From Shinella sp. PSBB067 (GTDB taxonomy: Bacteria; Pseudomonadota; Alphaproteobacteria; Rhizobiales; Rhizobiaceae): 64,000 nucleotides of DNA. The translations under genes and the position numbers were made by a program. Below the pieces are notes generated by a model. The model was not told where the DNA came from and did no database searches. It saw only the letters and a list, made by a program, of their open reading frames with translations. Positions within the stretch are counted from its first letter, which is position 1. Each line of letters begins with the position of its first letter. Where the stretch lies: contig NZ_CP069303.1 of assembly GCF_016839145.1 (NCBI RefSeq), forward strand, positions 3,897,001 to 3,961,000, written 5' to 3'. Below are positions 8,429-15,673 of this stretch, piece after piece.

Positions 8429-9802
8429 TCACGCGACGGATGCGCTGCCGCCGGAATTGCGCTCGCGCAGCGCCCGTTCCGCCCGCATGATGAGATGCCT
8501 GGGGTCGGGGTGGCCGTCATGCTCGACGACGGCGAAGGTGAGGCTGTTGTCGAAGAAGGGATTGCCTTCCACGGTGAAATGCGTGGCCGAATACCGGTCG
8601 GCGACCGAGGTGGCGAAGGTGGTCGCCCGCGCCGCATCCGCCTCGACGCGGATGACGAGGAAGGTGCCTTGCCCCATCCGGAAGACGGAATCGCTGGTGC
8701 GGGCGAAGTTGAAGAGCATGCTCGCCGTCTGCTGGATGACCGAATCGGCACCGGCAAGGCCGAGATCGCGGGTTATCTGGTCGAGCTTGTTGATCTCGAA
8801 CAGGACGAGCGAGAACGGCCGGCGCGAGACCTTCTGGATCTCGATCTCGCGCAGGAGCACCGTCGCCAGGAAGCGCTTGTTGAGCAGCCGGGTGAGCGGA
8901 TCGCGTGTTCTGTCGGTCTCCGCGCTCTGGTCGAAGAGCATGGCGAGGAGACTGCCGATCCGGTCGACCGCGACCTTGATCGACAGCATCGACGCGACCC
9001 GCTCGGCGGGCGGCATTCCCGTTCTCAGCCGCTCTATCAGCGAATCCACCATGTTGATGGCGCCCGCGATGGCGCCGTATTCGCCGGAATGGGAGAAGAA
9101 GAGGTTGGCGCGGTGAAGGAACCACAGGCCGAACTCCGACTGGCCGAGCGGAGCCACCTTCGACATTTCGTGCGAGGTCTGCATCTCGAAGAAGATCTGC
9201 TGCGCCCATTCGGCGAGCGCGGCCCGCTGGCGCTCCCGCTCGGCCGCCAGATCCTTGCCGAGCGCGAAGAGGCGGAAGGCCTCGTCCGAACGCACCGACC
9301 GCTCGGAGGCCTGCATGTAGGCGACCATCATCACCGCCAGCGCCAGGTCCATCAGGCTGGAGACGAAGCGGTAGGCGTCGGCAGTATCGATCTGCGCGAG
9401 CCTGACATGGCGCAGACGCTCGATGATGGCGGCCTTGATCTCCCGGAACCCCTTCATGATCAGGAGCACGGGAATCTGGATGCGCGCGTGGATCGCGCCG
9501 ATGTCGAGAAGCGTGGCGAAGGCTCGCTCGATGTCGAGCGGTTCGGCAGGGAAGATGCTGACGAGCCAGCGCTCGAGCGCGGAATGCAGCCGCCGGCTCA
9601 CCGTCTCCTGGTCGAGATAGAACCGGGCGTTGGGCTGCTCCAGCATGACGTCGTAGAAGCGCGCAGCATGCGCGCGCGCGGAGACGCGGACGACCTCGGA
9701 CACCGCCTTGCGCGACTGCGGTGCAACGCTGTCGTCGAGGACCGTCAGCTCCTGTTTCAACGCCGCAAGATATTCTTCGTCAAGCGAATTTTGTCTCAGC
9801 AT
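8429..9802 (-). CDS. Globin-coupled sensor with degenerate GGDEF domain
   Basis: This 457-residue protein resembles E. coli DosC (YddV). It has an N-terminal globin-sensor domain with the expected heme His H105 in GAIHARIQIP, a middle helical domain, and a C-terminal GGDEF-like domain opening with DPLTRLLNKRFL. The active site is broken: GGDEF is replaced by GQGTF (377-381), and the metal-binding Asp of the first strand is Glu (LFEINKLD). The inhibitory-site motif RxxD (RTSD, 368-371), five residues before, is kept. It is therefore unlikely to make c-di-GMP but could bind it. An AT-rich promoter region lies before ATG 9802, and the globin-coupled transducer follows 80 nt downstream. Confidence 0.88.
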   Translation of the reverse strand: MLRQNSLDEEYLAALKQELTVLDDSVAPQSRKAVSEVVRVSARAHAARFYDVMLEQPNARFYLDQETVSRRLHSALERWLVSIFPAEPLDIERAFATLLDIGAIHARIQIPVLLIMKGFREIKAAIIERLRHVRLAQIDTADAYRFVSSLMDLALAVMMVAYMQASERSVRSDEAFRLFALGKDLAAERERQRAALAEWAQQIFFEMQTSHEMSKVAPLGQSEFGLWFLHRANLFFSHSGEYGAIAGAINMVDSLIERLRTGMPPAERVASMLSIKVAVDRIGSLLAMLFDQSAETDRTRDPLTRLLNKRFLATVLLREIEIQKVSRRPFSLVLFEINKLDQITRDLGLAGADSVIQQTASMLFNFARTSDSVFRMGQGTFLVIRVEADAARATTFATSVADRYSATHFTVEGNPFFDNSLTFAVVEHDGHPDPRHLIMRAERALRERNSGGSASVA

Positions 9803-10065
9803 TTACCTGTCTCGCCAAATAATTTTGACATTCGCACTTGTTCCACGCCAATATTAAAATACGTTAATTACAATTTTTTATTGTAAATAAGGGTTGGGTA
9901 ACCTTTATTGATTTCCATTAATCCTCCTTGCCGCACGACGATTTTTCGCTCGGAGACTGCCGTTGCGACGGCGGGAGGCCCGGTGCGCCGCGCCGTCCGC
10001 CACGTATCCAAAGGGGTGGCAAGTATGGGCGTTCTTCATGCATTCCGCCTTGACCTGAATCTATC
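9803..10065. promoter_or_regulatory. AT-rich promoter region of the globin-GGDEF gene
   Basis: These 263 nt separate the globin-GGDEF start from the end of the HD-GYP gene, both on the minus strand. The part nearest the start (about 9800-9930) is strikingly AT-rich for this genome. It holds a perfect 6-bp inverted repeat, TTACAA (9868-9873) and TTGTAA (9881-9886), around a T-rich 7-nt spacer. This may be an operator or the promoter. No ORF with a ribosome site is seen. Confidence 0.45.
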
Positions 10066-11007
10066 CTAGACGGTCTCGCCCGAAAGGATCATGGATACGA
10101 ACCTGCGCAGGAGCGCGGGATCGAACTGTCCGTGTGCCTGGAGCATCAGCTCGATCGTCTGCGCCGAAGACCAGGCCCGCTTGTAGGGACGGATCGTCGT
10201 CATCGCCTCGTAGACATCGCAGATCGCCGCGAGCCTTGCGGCGAACGGAATGCGCTCGCCCTCGAGGCCGGCAGGGTATCCGGCCCCGTCATAGCGTTCG
10301 TGGTGGTGCAGGCAGACGTCGAGCACGAGCGGCGGAAGCTCGTCGAACTGCCGCAGCATCTGGTGACCGCGAACGGGATGGGCCTTGATGATCGCCAGCT
10401 CCCTGACGCTCAGCTTGCGCGCGCTGGAGAGAATCTCCACCGGCACGGCCATCTTGCCGATGTCGTGCAGGAGCCCGCCGACGGAGAGGGCGCGAATGGT
10501 TTCGTCCGGCAGTCCGAGGGATCGTCCGAACGAAACCATGAGCGCGCTGACGGCGAGGGAATGCAGGTAGGTCGTCTCGTCCCGGGTCTTGAGCCGGGAA
10601 ACGCCGATGATGGCCACGATGCTGGTCTGCGCCGTTTCGACGATATGATCGGCCACCTGATGGGCGCGGTTGAGGTCGGGCAGGCCCGACAGCCGGGCTT
10701 CGCTGAAAAGCTGATGGATGACCGGCTTGGTCTCCTTTATGAGCTCCCTTGCGGTGTGGATCTCGTTGGAGGAGAACCTGCTCAGCAGCGCCGCCTCCAC
10801 CCGCGCCGCCGTTCCGTCGTCGGCGACGTCGGCCCCCTGCGCCGTGTCGATGACGAGGCTGATGATCTTGCTCTTGTGGATGTCGGCCAGTTCTTGGGGC
10901 GAGGCGATGAGGAAGCCCCGCCGATAGGATTTGCCTTCGCCATGGCCTTCCACCTCTTCCACGAACATGCCCAGTCGGGCCTGGTGGGTGCGGATGCGTT
11001 TTCTCAT
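10066..11007 (-). CDS. HD-GYP c-di-GMP phosphodiesterase with N-terminal DUF3391
   Basis: This 313-residue cytosolic protein has an N-terminal DUF3391-type region (about 1-125, opening MRKRIRTHQARLGMFV). A complete HD-GYP domain follows with HDIGK (181-185), the H-x(3)-G-H helix (HPVRGH), HHERYDGAGYP (the GYP triplet at 243-245) and the DVYEAMT segment. All signature residues are present, so it should hydrolyse c-di-GMP. It is the natural opposite of the GGDEF cyclase encoded 3.3 kb away on the same strand. Transcription starts in the 11008-11318 gap. Confidence 0.9.
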   Translation of the reverse strand: MRKRIRTHQARLGMFVEEVEGHGEGKSYRRGFLIASPQELADIHKSKIISLVIDTAQGADVADDGTAARVEAALLSRFSSNEIHTARELIKETKPVIHQLFSEARLSGLPDLNRAHQVADHIVETAQTSIVAIIGVSRLKTRDETTYLHSLAVSALMVSFGRSLGLPDETIRALSVGGLLHDIGKMAVPVEILSSARKLSVRELAIIKAHPVRGHQMLRQFDELPPLVLDVCLHHHERYDGAGYPAGLEGERIPFAARLAAICDVYEAMTTIRPYKRAWSSAQTIELMLQAHGQFDPALLRRFVSMILSGETV

Positions 11008-11162
11008 GTCATCTCCGGACGGCGATCGTACCTCCCGCGCGGCTAAAAGTGCGGGCAGGCCTATTTTCGATAGATCCGGTGGGGAATTCGATAAGCCGTC
11101 GGGAAAAACCCGGCGAGGATTTGTTCACGAATCCTAATATCCGTTAAGCAAGTGCTACGTGC

Positions 11163-11204
11163 CGCCTGTTCCCAAGCCGCGCAGGCGCTGGAAACAGGCG
11201 TTTT
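11163..11204 (+). terminator. Hairpin plus T4, possible end of a short transcript
   Basis: CGCCTGTT (11163-11170) pairs with AACAGGCG (11193-11200). The stem extends by three more pairs after one mismatch and is followed by TTTT. It looks like an intrinsic terminator on the plus strand, yet no plus-strand gene precedes it. It may insulate the NicX-like promoter or end a small RNA from 11008-11204. Confidence 0.3.
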
Positions 11205-11240
11205 CCGGCACTTCGCCGCCCTCAGAATTACCACTTGACA

Positions 11241-11257
11241 AAACTTTAGACTTCAAA
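11241..11257. promoter_or_regulatory. Shared regulon box, copy A (NicX-like operon)
   Basis: AAACTTTAGACTTCAAA differs at only two positions from copy B at 20001-20017 and shares its core with copy C at 32942-32958. It lies directly after TTGACA, so a protein bound here would block the promoter. The candidate ligand is the MarR-type protein encoded at 32352-32876. Confidence 0.6.
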
Positions 11258-11318
11258 CAGTTTCTTAACTCATAAGTAAAGAAATCGCTGAGGGGCGATC
11301 CAGACCTGGGAGAATTCA

Positions 11319-12368
11319 ATGTTGCAGGAGCGCATTGAAGGGAAGTGGCTTGCCTGCTTCCGGCGCGTATTCGTGCTCAATGGAATAGGACCCGCGACGC
11401 GGGTGGCGATCGTTGCGGAGACCCAGTCGCGGCCCGTTCTGGTGCAGCTTGCCGACCTTGCCTGCCACGACCTCGGCGCGGACTACTGCATGATCACCAT
11501 GCCGACGCCGCGCCAGACGGCGCCCGTGCCGGTCAAGTCCACCGGCACGTCGCTCGCCATCCAGGGCAATCGCGCGGCGATCGAAGCCATGAAGCAGTGC
11601 GAGATCATCGTCGACTGCACCGTGGAAGGCATGATCCATGCCGCCGAATGGCCGGAGATCGAGGCGGCCGGCGCCCGCATCCTCGTCGTCTGCAACGAGC
11701 ACCCGGAAATCCTCGAACGCTGCGAGCCGAAGGCCGAGCTCGGCCCCAAGGTGGCGCTCGGCATCCAGATGCTGCGCGAAGCCCGGGAAATGCACGTCAC
11801 GTCGGCCGCCGGCACGGACCTCGTCATCGACCTCACGGATGCGCCCTGCGGGGGAACGCCGGGTTTCGGCACGACGCCGGGCGCCGTCGCCCACTGGCCG
11901 GGCGGCCTCTGCCTCGCCTTCCCGGGCACCAACACGGTGAACGGCCGGATCGTCATGGATGTCGGCGACATGAACCTGACCTTCAAGAGCTACCTGACCA
12001 GCCGCATCGACTTCACGGTCGAGAACGATTTCGTCACCCAGATCAGGGGCGACGGTTTGGATGCGGAACTCTTCCGGGAATACATGGACGCCTGGGAAGA
12101 CCCGCTCGCCTACGGCTTCTCGCATGTCGGCTGGGGCATGAATCCCGGTGCCCGCTGGATCTCCGGCGCGCTCTACGACAAGCGCGACATGCAGGCCGTC
12201 GAGTTTCGCGCCTGGGCCGGCAATTTCCTCTGGTCGACGGGCGCCAACCAGTATGCCGGCCGCTTCACCGAGGGACATTTCGACCTGCCGATGCGCAAAT
12301 GCACGATCACGCTGGACGGCCTTGTCGTGGTGAAGGACGGCCGGCTCCAGGGCGACCTCGCCTCCTGA
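11319..12368 (+). CDS. NicX-like (M29 family) ring-cleavage metalloenzyme
   Basis: This 349-residue protein belongs to the M29/leucyl-aminopeptidase-like family that includes 2,5-dihydroxypyridine 5,6-dioxygenase NicX, which opens the pyridine ring in nicotinate breakdown. Its length equals NicX (about 350). H269 (GFSHVGWGMNP) and H320-x-D322 (EGHFD) fall almost where NicX holds its iron (recalled as His265, His318, Asp320). The automatic name would be aminopeptidase, but the HxD pair and the catabolic neighbours favour an extradiol-type ring opener. It heads an operon preceded by the shared box at 11241, and the acyl-CoA-dehydrogenase-fold flavoprotein follows after 22 nt. The substrate is unknown; a hydroxylated N-heteroaromatic or aminophenol-type compound is likely. 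Confidence 0.75.
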   Translation: MLQERIEGKWLACFRRVFVLNGIGPATRVAIVAETQSRPVLVQLADLACHDLGADYCMITMPTPRQTAPVPVKSTGTSLAIQGNRAAIEAMKQCEIIVDCTVEGMIHAAEWPEIEAAGARILVVCNEHPEILERCEPKAELGPKVALGIQMLREAREMHVTSAAGTDLVIDLTDAPCGGTPGFGTTPGAVAHWPGGLCLAFPGTNTVNGRIVMDVGDMNLTFKSYLTSRIDFTVENDFVTQIRGDGLDAELFREYMDAWEDPLAYGFSHVGWGMNPGARWISGALYDKRDMQAVEFRAWAGNFLWSTGANQYAGRFTEGHFDLPMRKCTITLDGLVVVKDGRLQGDLAS

Positions 12369-12390
12369 ACGGATTTGAGAAGGACTGATC

Positions 12391-13701
12391 ATGAGCGAAC
12401 CCGCAGACTACTACGACCTCTCCCGCATCCGGCCCGAGGTGCTCGATGTGCTGGCACGGATCAACGAACTCGGCCGCGAGCGCTTCGCCCCGCGCGCCAG
12501 GGGCATAGACGATGAGGCGTCCTTCCCCGTCGAGAACTACAGGGACCTCGCCGCCGAGGGCTTTCTGACCCTGACCGTTCCGAAGGAGTTCGGCGGGCAC
12601 GGCTTCAGCCTCGGCGAATATGCGATGGTCGGGGCGGAGATCGGCAAGTATTGCGGCGCCACCGCGCTGACATTCAACATGCACAATTCCTCGATGATGT
12701 GGTCGCGGTTCATGTATGAGCTGCCGAGCCTGACGGACGAGGACCGCGCCGCCTTCGCCCCCTTGCGCGAGCGCCAGTTCCGCCGCGCCGTCAGGGAGCA
12801 GGGCATCTATTCGCAACCCATCTCCGAAGCCGGCCAGAACTGGACCTCGAAGCCCGCGCAGACCGCCTGCCGCAAGGTCGATGGCGGCTGGGTCATCAAC
12901 GGGTTCAAGAAGTTCGCCTCGCTCGCCGGCTATTGCGACTATTATTCGATCGTCTGCACCGAGCATTTCGAGGGCGTCGAGCCGCGGCACGAGGACACGA
13001 TGATCTTCGTCGTCCACAAGGACGCGCCGGGCCTCTCCGTCACCGGGAGCTGGGACCCGCTCGGGATGCGCGGCACCAACAGCCGCGACCTCGTGCTCAA
13101 GGACGTCTTCGTCACCGAGGACGACCTGATGATGCCGCGCGGCATCTTCATAAAGACCCTGCCGCACTGGCCGCACATGATGGCGACGCTCTCGCCGACC
13201 TATATGGGCGTGGCGCAGGGCGCGTTCGACTTCACGGTCGCCTATCTGCGCGGCGAGGTGCCCGGCCAGCCGCCGGCCGACCGGCGCATGTTCGGCACCA
13301 AGCGCATCACCGTCGGCAGGATGTATGCCCAGCTCGCCGCCATGCGCGCGCTGTGGTGGCAGGCGTTCATGGAAGCGCAGGGCTTCCCCACCAAGGCGCA
13401 GGTCATGCGCATGTATGCGGCCCAGTACAACGTGATGGAAGGCGTGCAGGAGATCGCGGCGCTCGCCATCCGCACCTGCGGCGGCCAGTCGATGCTGAAA
13501 TCCCTGCCGCTCGAGCGCATGTATCGCGACAGCCGCTGCGGCGCGCTGATGCTGCCCTATACGTCCGAGATCATGGAGGACTACCTTTCCGTCCTGACCC
13601 TCTACGACATGGACGAGCTCGACAAGGCGCCCGGCGACGAGGGCGGCGCGCGCTCCTCGCTCTGGCGCGGCACGGCCGGCACGCTCAAGGGGCTTCGCTG
13701 A
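12391..13701 (+). CDS. Acyl-CoA dehydrogenase-fold flavoprotein
   Basis: This 436-residue protein has the full acyl-CoA dehydrogenase architecture: N-terminal helices (VENYRDLAAEGFLTLTVPKEFGG), a beta-barrel with GGWVINGFKKF and LGMRGTNSRDLVLKDV, and a C-terminal helical domain (CGGQSMLKSLPLERMYRDSR). The usual flavin segment SEPxAGSD is replaced by SEAGQNWTSKPAQ, and the C-terminal dehydrogenase signature is atypical. It may therefore be a real dehydrogenase or a group D flavin monooxygenase, which has the same fold and uses a separate reductase. A flavin reductase is encoded in the same operon (17022). AGAAGGA precedes ATG 12391. Confidence 0.75.
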   Translation: MSEPADYYDLSRIRPEVLDVLARINELGRERFAPRARGIDDEASFPVENYRDLAAEGFLTLTVPKEFGGHGFSLGEYAMVGAEIGKYCGATALTFNMHNSSMMWSRFMYELPSLTDEDRAAFAPLRERQFRRAVREQGIYSQPISEAGQNWTSKPAQTACRKVDGGWVINGFKKFASLAGYCDYYSIVCTEHFEGVEPRHEDTMIFVVHKDAPGLSVTGSWDPLGMRGTNSRDLVLKDVFVTEDDLMMPRGIFIKTLPHWPHMMATLSPTYMGVAQGAFDFTVAYLRGEVPGQPPADRRMFGTKRITVGRMYAQLAAMRALWWQAFMEAQGFPTKAQVMRMYAAQYNVMEGVQEIAALAIRTCGGQSMLKSLPLERMYRDSRCGALMLPYTSEIMEDYLSVLTLYDMDELDKAPGDEGGARSSLWRGTAGTLKGLR

Positions 13702-13704
13702 GAG

Positions 13705-14997
13705 ATGGCCGAGGAGCGGGTTCACGTCACCGGGCATGCCGCGGCGGAACCTGCCGCGGTCTGGTCCGTCGCCGGCGACTTCTGCGGCGCCTGGCATCCG
13801 GCGATCGCGACGATCCGGGCCGAGCGCGACGGGCGCGGCGCGCTGATCCGCGCCTTCACCGCCAAAGGCGAGGACACGCTCTACCGCGAGCAGCTCGTCT
13901 ACCGGTCCGACAGCGACCGGGTCCTGTCCTACACGCATCTCGAAGGCATCGCCGGCGCCGAGCGCTACGACGCCTGCCTGCAGGTGCTTGCCGATGAGGG
14001 TGGCGGCAGCCGGATCGAATGGTCGGCCCGGCTTTCCGCGTCTTCAGAGCGTGCCCCGGCGATCGCCGCCGGCACGAAGGCGATCTTCGAGATGGGCATC
14101 GCCGCGCTCGGCGACCTCGCGGGAAAGCTCCCTCGCGAGGTTGCCCCCGCCGCGTGCGCGGGGAAGGCTGCACGGGAAACCGTCTTCATCGCGGGCGATC
14201 CGCGGCTGGCGCTGACGGTCACGCCGCAAAGGCCCGGCCCGCTCGTGCTTTTCCTGCACGGCATCGGCGGCGCCCGCACCAACTGGCTGGCGCAGCTCGA
14301 TGCGGCGGAGCCCATCATGCGCGCCGCCGCGCTCGACCTGCGCGGCTATGGCGAGAGCCGGCTCGGCCCGTCGCAGAGCACGGTCGAGGACTATTGCGGC
14401 GACATCCTGCGCGTTGCCGAGGAATTGGGTGCGAGGCGGCTCGTCCTCTGTGGCCTGTCCTACGGTTCGTGGCTTGCCACCTCCTTCGCCATGCGCCATC
14501 CGGAAATGCTGGCGGGCCTCGTCCTTTCCGGCGGCTGCACGGGCATGTCGGAGGCCGGGGCGGCGGAGCGCGAGGCGTTCCGGACTGCCCGCGAGGTGCC
14601 GCTCGACGCGGGCCGGACGCCGGCCGATTTCGCCCCGGCCGTCGTCGAGGTCCTTGCCGGCCCCGGCGCGGACGAGGCGGTGCGGCATAGGCTGCTCGCG
14701 TCCATGGCCGCCATTCCGGCGGCGACCTACCGCGATGCGCTGCGTTGTTTCACCCACCCCCCGGAACGCTTCGATTTCGCCCGGCTGACCATGCCTGTCC
14801 TGATGATGACGGGCCGGCACGACCGGCTCGCGCCCGTCGGGGAGATCCGCGCCGTCGCGAACCGGATCGCCGAAACGGCGCCGCGCGCCTCGGTCCGCTT
14901 CGAGGTCATCGAGGATGCGGGCCATGTCTGCAATGTCGAACGTCCCGCCGCCTACAACAGGGTGCTGGGCGAATTCCTGTCGGAGCTCGCCCGATGA
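13705..14997 (+). CDS. SRPBCC domain fused to alpha/beta hydrolase
   Basis: This is a 430-residue two-domain protein. Residues ~1-145 form an SRPBCC (polyketide-cyclase/dehydrase-like) ligand-binding domain (AAAEPAAVWSVAGDFCGAWHP). Residues ~155-430 form an alpha/beta hydrolase with HG (185-186), nucleophile S252 in GLSYG, the acid in TGRHDRLAP and H407 in DAGHVCNVERP, so the triad is complete. In nicotinate catabolism the partner of NicX is NicD, an alpha/beta hydrolase that deformylates the ring-opened product. A similar job on a bulkier product held by the SRPBCC domain is an attractive inference. Gaps of 3 nt before and a 4-nt ATGA overlap after show tight coupling. Confidence 0.8.
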   Translation: MAEERVHVTGHAAAEPAAVWSVAGDFCGAWHPAIATIRAERDGRGALIRAFTAKGEDTLYREQLVYRSDSDRVLSYTHLEGIAGAERYDACLQVLADEGGGSRIEWSARLSASSERAPAIAAGTKAIFEMGIAALGDLAGKLPREVAPAACAGKAARETVFIAGDPRLALTVTPQRPGPLVLFLHGIGGARTNWLAQLDAAEPIMRAAALDLRGYGESRLGPSQSTVEDYCGDILRVAEELGARRLVLCGLSYGSWLATSFAMRHPEMLAGLVLSGGCTGMSEAGAAEREAFRTAREVPLDAGRTPADFAPAVVEVLAGPGADEAVRHRLLASMAAIPAATYRDALRCFTHPPERFDFARLTMPVLMMTGRHDRLAPVGEIRAVANRIAETAPRASVRFEVIEDAGHVCNVERPAAYNRVLGEFLSELAR

Positions 14998-15671
14998 CCG
15001 CCCTTCCCAAGCGCCAGCAGAACCGCATCCTGCGCGAACGCCGCATTCTCGATGCCGCGCTCGAGGTCTTCTCGCAGAAGGGGTTCGTCGGCGCGTCGAT
15101 GGACGACATCGCGGCCGGGGCGGGCCTGACCAAGCCGACGCTCTACCAGTATTTCCCCTCCAAGGACGAGCTGTTCACGGCGATGATGACCCAGGAGCGG
15201 GACCACATGCTCGAATCCTTCGAGTATCCCTCCGCCTCGGGCATGGTCGCCGAGCTCCATGCGTTTTCCTGGCACTATGCCGATACCGTGCTGCGGCCGG
15301 AAATGCTCAACCTCGCCCGGCTGATCATCGGCGAAGCCCAGCGGCTGCCGGATGTCGGCCGCGCCTACCAGGCCTCGGGCCCCGACCGGGTGCTCGCCGG
15401 CATGATCCAGTATCTCGAACGCCAGCGCGCGGCCGGCCGGCTCGTCTTCGACGATGCCGAGCTTGCGGCGGAGGACCTGTGGGGCCTCATCCTTTCGGCG
15501 CCGCGCAACAGGGCGCTGCACATTCCCGATGCGCTGCCCGACCGCGCGACCATCGAGCGCTACATCCGCAACGGCCTTCGCGTCTTCCTGCGCGCCTATT
15601 CCGCCGCGCCGGAAAAAGACCTTGCCGCCCTCTCATCCCTCAAGCCGCCGCCGGCCACCGAAACGGAGTGA
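14994..15671 (+). CDS. TetR-family transcriptional regulator
   Basis: This 225-residue regulator has an N-terminal TetR helix-turn-helix (about 10-55: ILDAALEVFSQKGFVGASMDDIAAGAGLTKPTLYQYFPSKDELF, read across the helices) and a helical ligand domain resembling the AcrR C-terminal group. ATG 14994 overlaps the hydrolase stop (ATGA), so it is a local operon member rather than a divergent regulator. It may sense an intermediate of this pathway. A second layer of control is implied by the shared box at 11241. Confidence 0.88.
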   Translation: MTALPKRQQNRILRERRILDAALEVFSQKGFVGASMDDIAAGAGLTKPTLYQYFPSKDELFTAMMTQERDHMLESFEYPSASGMVAELHAFSWHYADTVLRPEMLNLARLIIGEAQRLPDVGRAYQASGPDRVLAGMIQYLERQRAAGRLVFDDAELAAEDLWGLILSAPRNRALHIPDALPDRATIERYIRNGLRVFLRAYSAAPEKDLAALSSLKPPPATETE

Positions 15672-15673
15672 CC

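Larger units (their letters stand above)
11008..11318. promoter_or_regulatory. Divergent intergenic region between HD-GYP and the NicX-like operon
   Basis: These 311 nt carry signals in both directions. Toward the plus strand, TTGACA (11235-11240) and the semi-palindrome at 11241-11257 lie 61-84 nt before the NicX-like start, next to an AT-rich stretch (11255-11285). GGGAG sits just upstream of ATG 11319. The half nearest the HD-GYP start is GC-rich and holds the hairpin at 11163-11204. No convincing small ORF is seen. Confidence 0.55.

Noticed and set aside
6681..9116. An 811-codon plus-strand frame opposite the transducer and globin-GGDEF genes
   Set aside because: Runs through two validated minus-strand genes and their gap; composition is typical of an antisense frame.
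11319..12368. Leucyl aminopeptidase as the function
   Set aside because: The M29-type fold allows the name, but the H269/H320-x-D322 pattern, length and catabolic operon fit NicX-like ring cleavage better.
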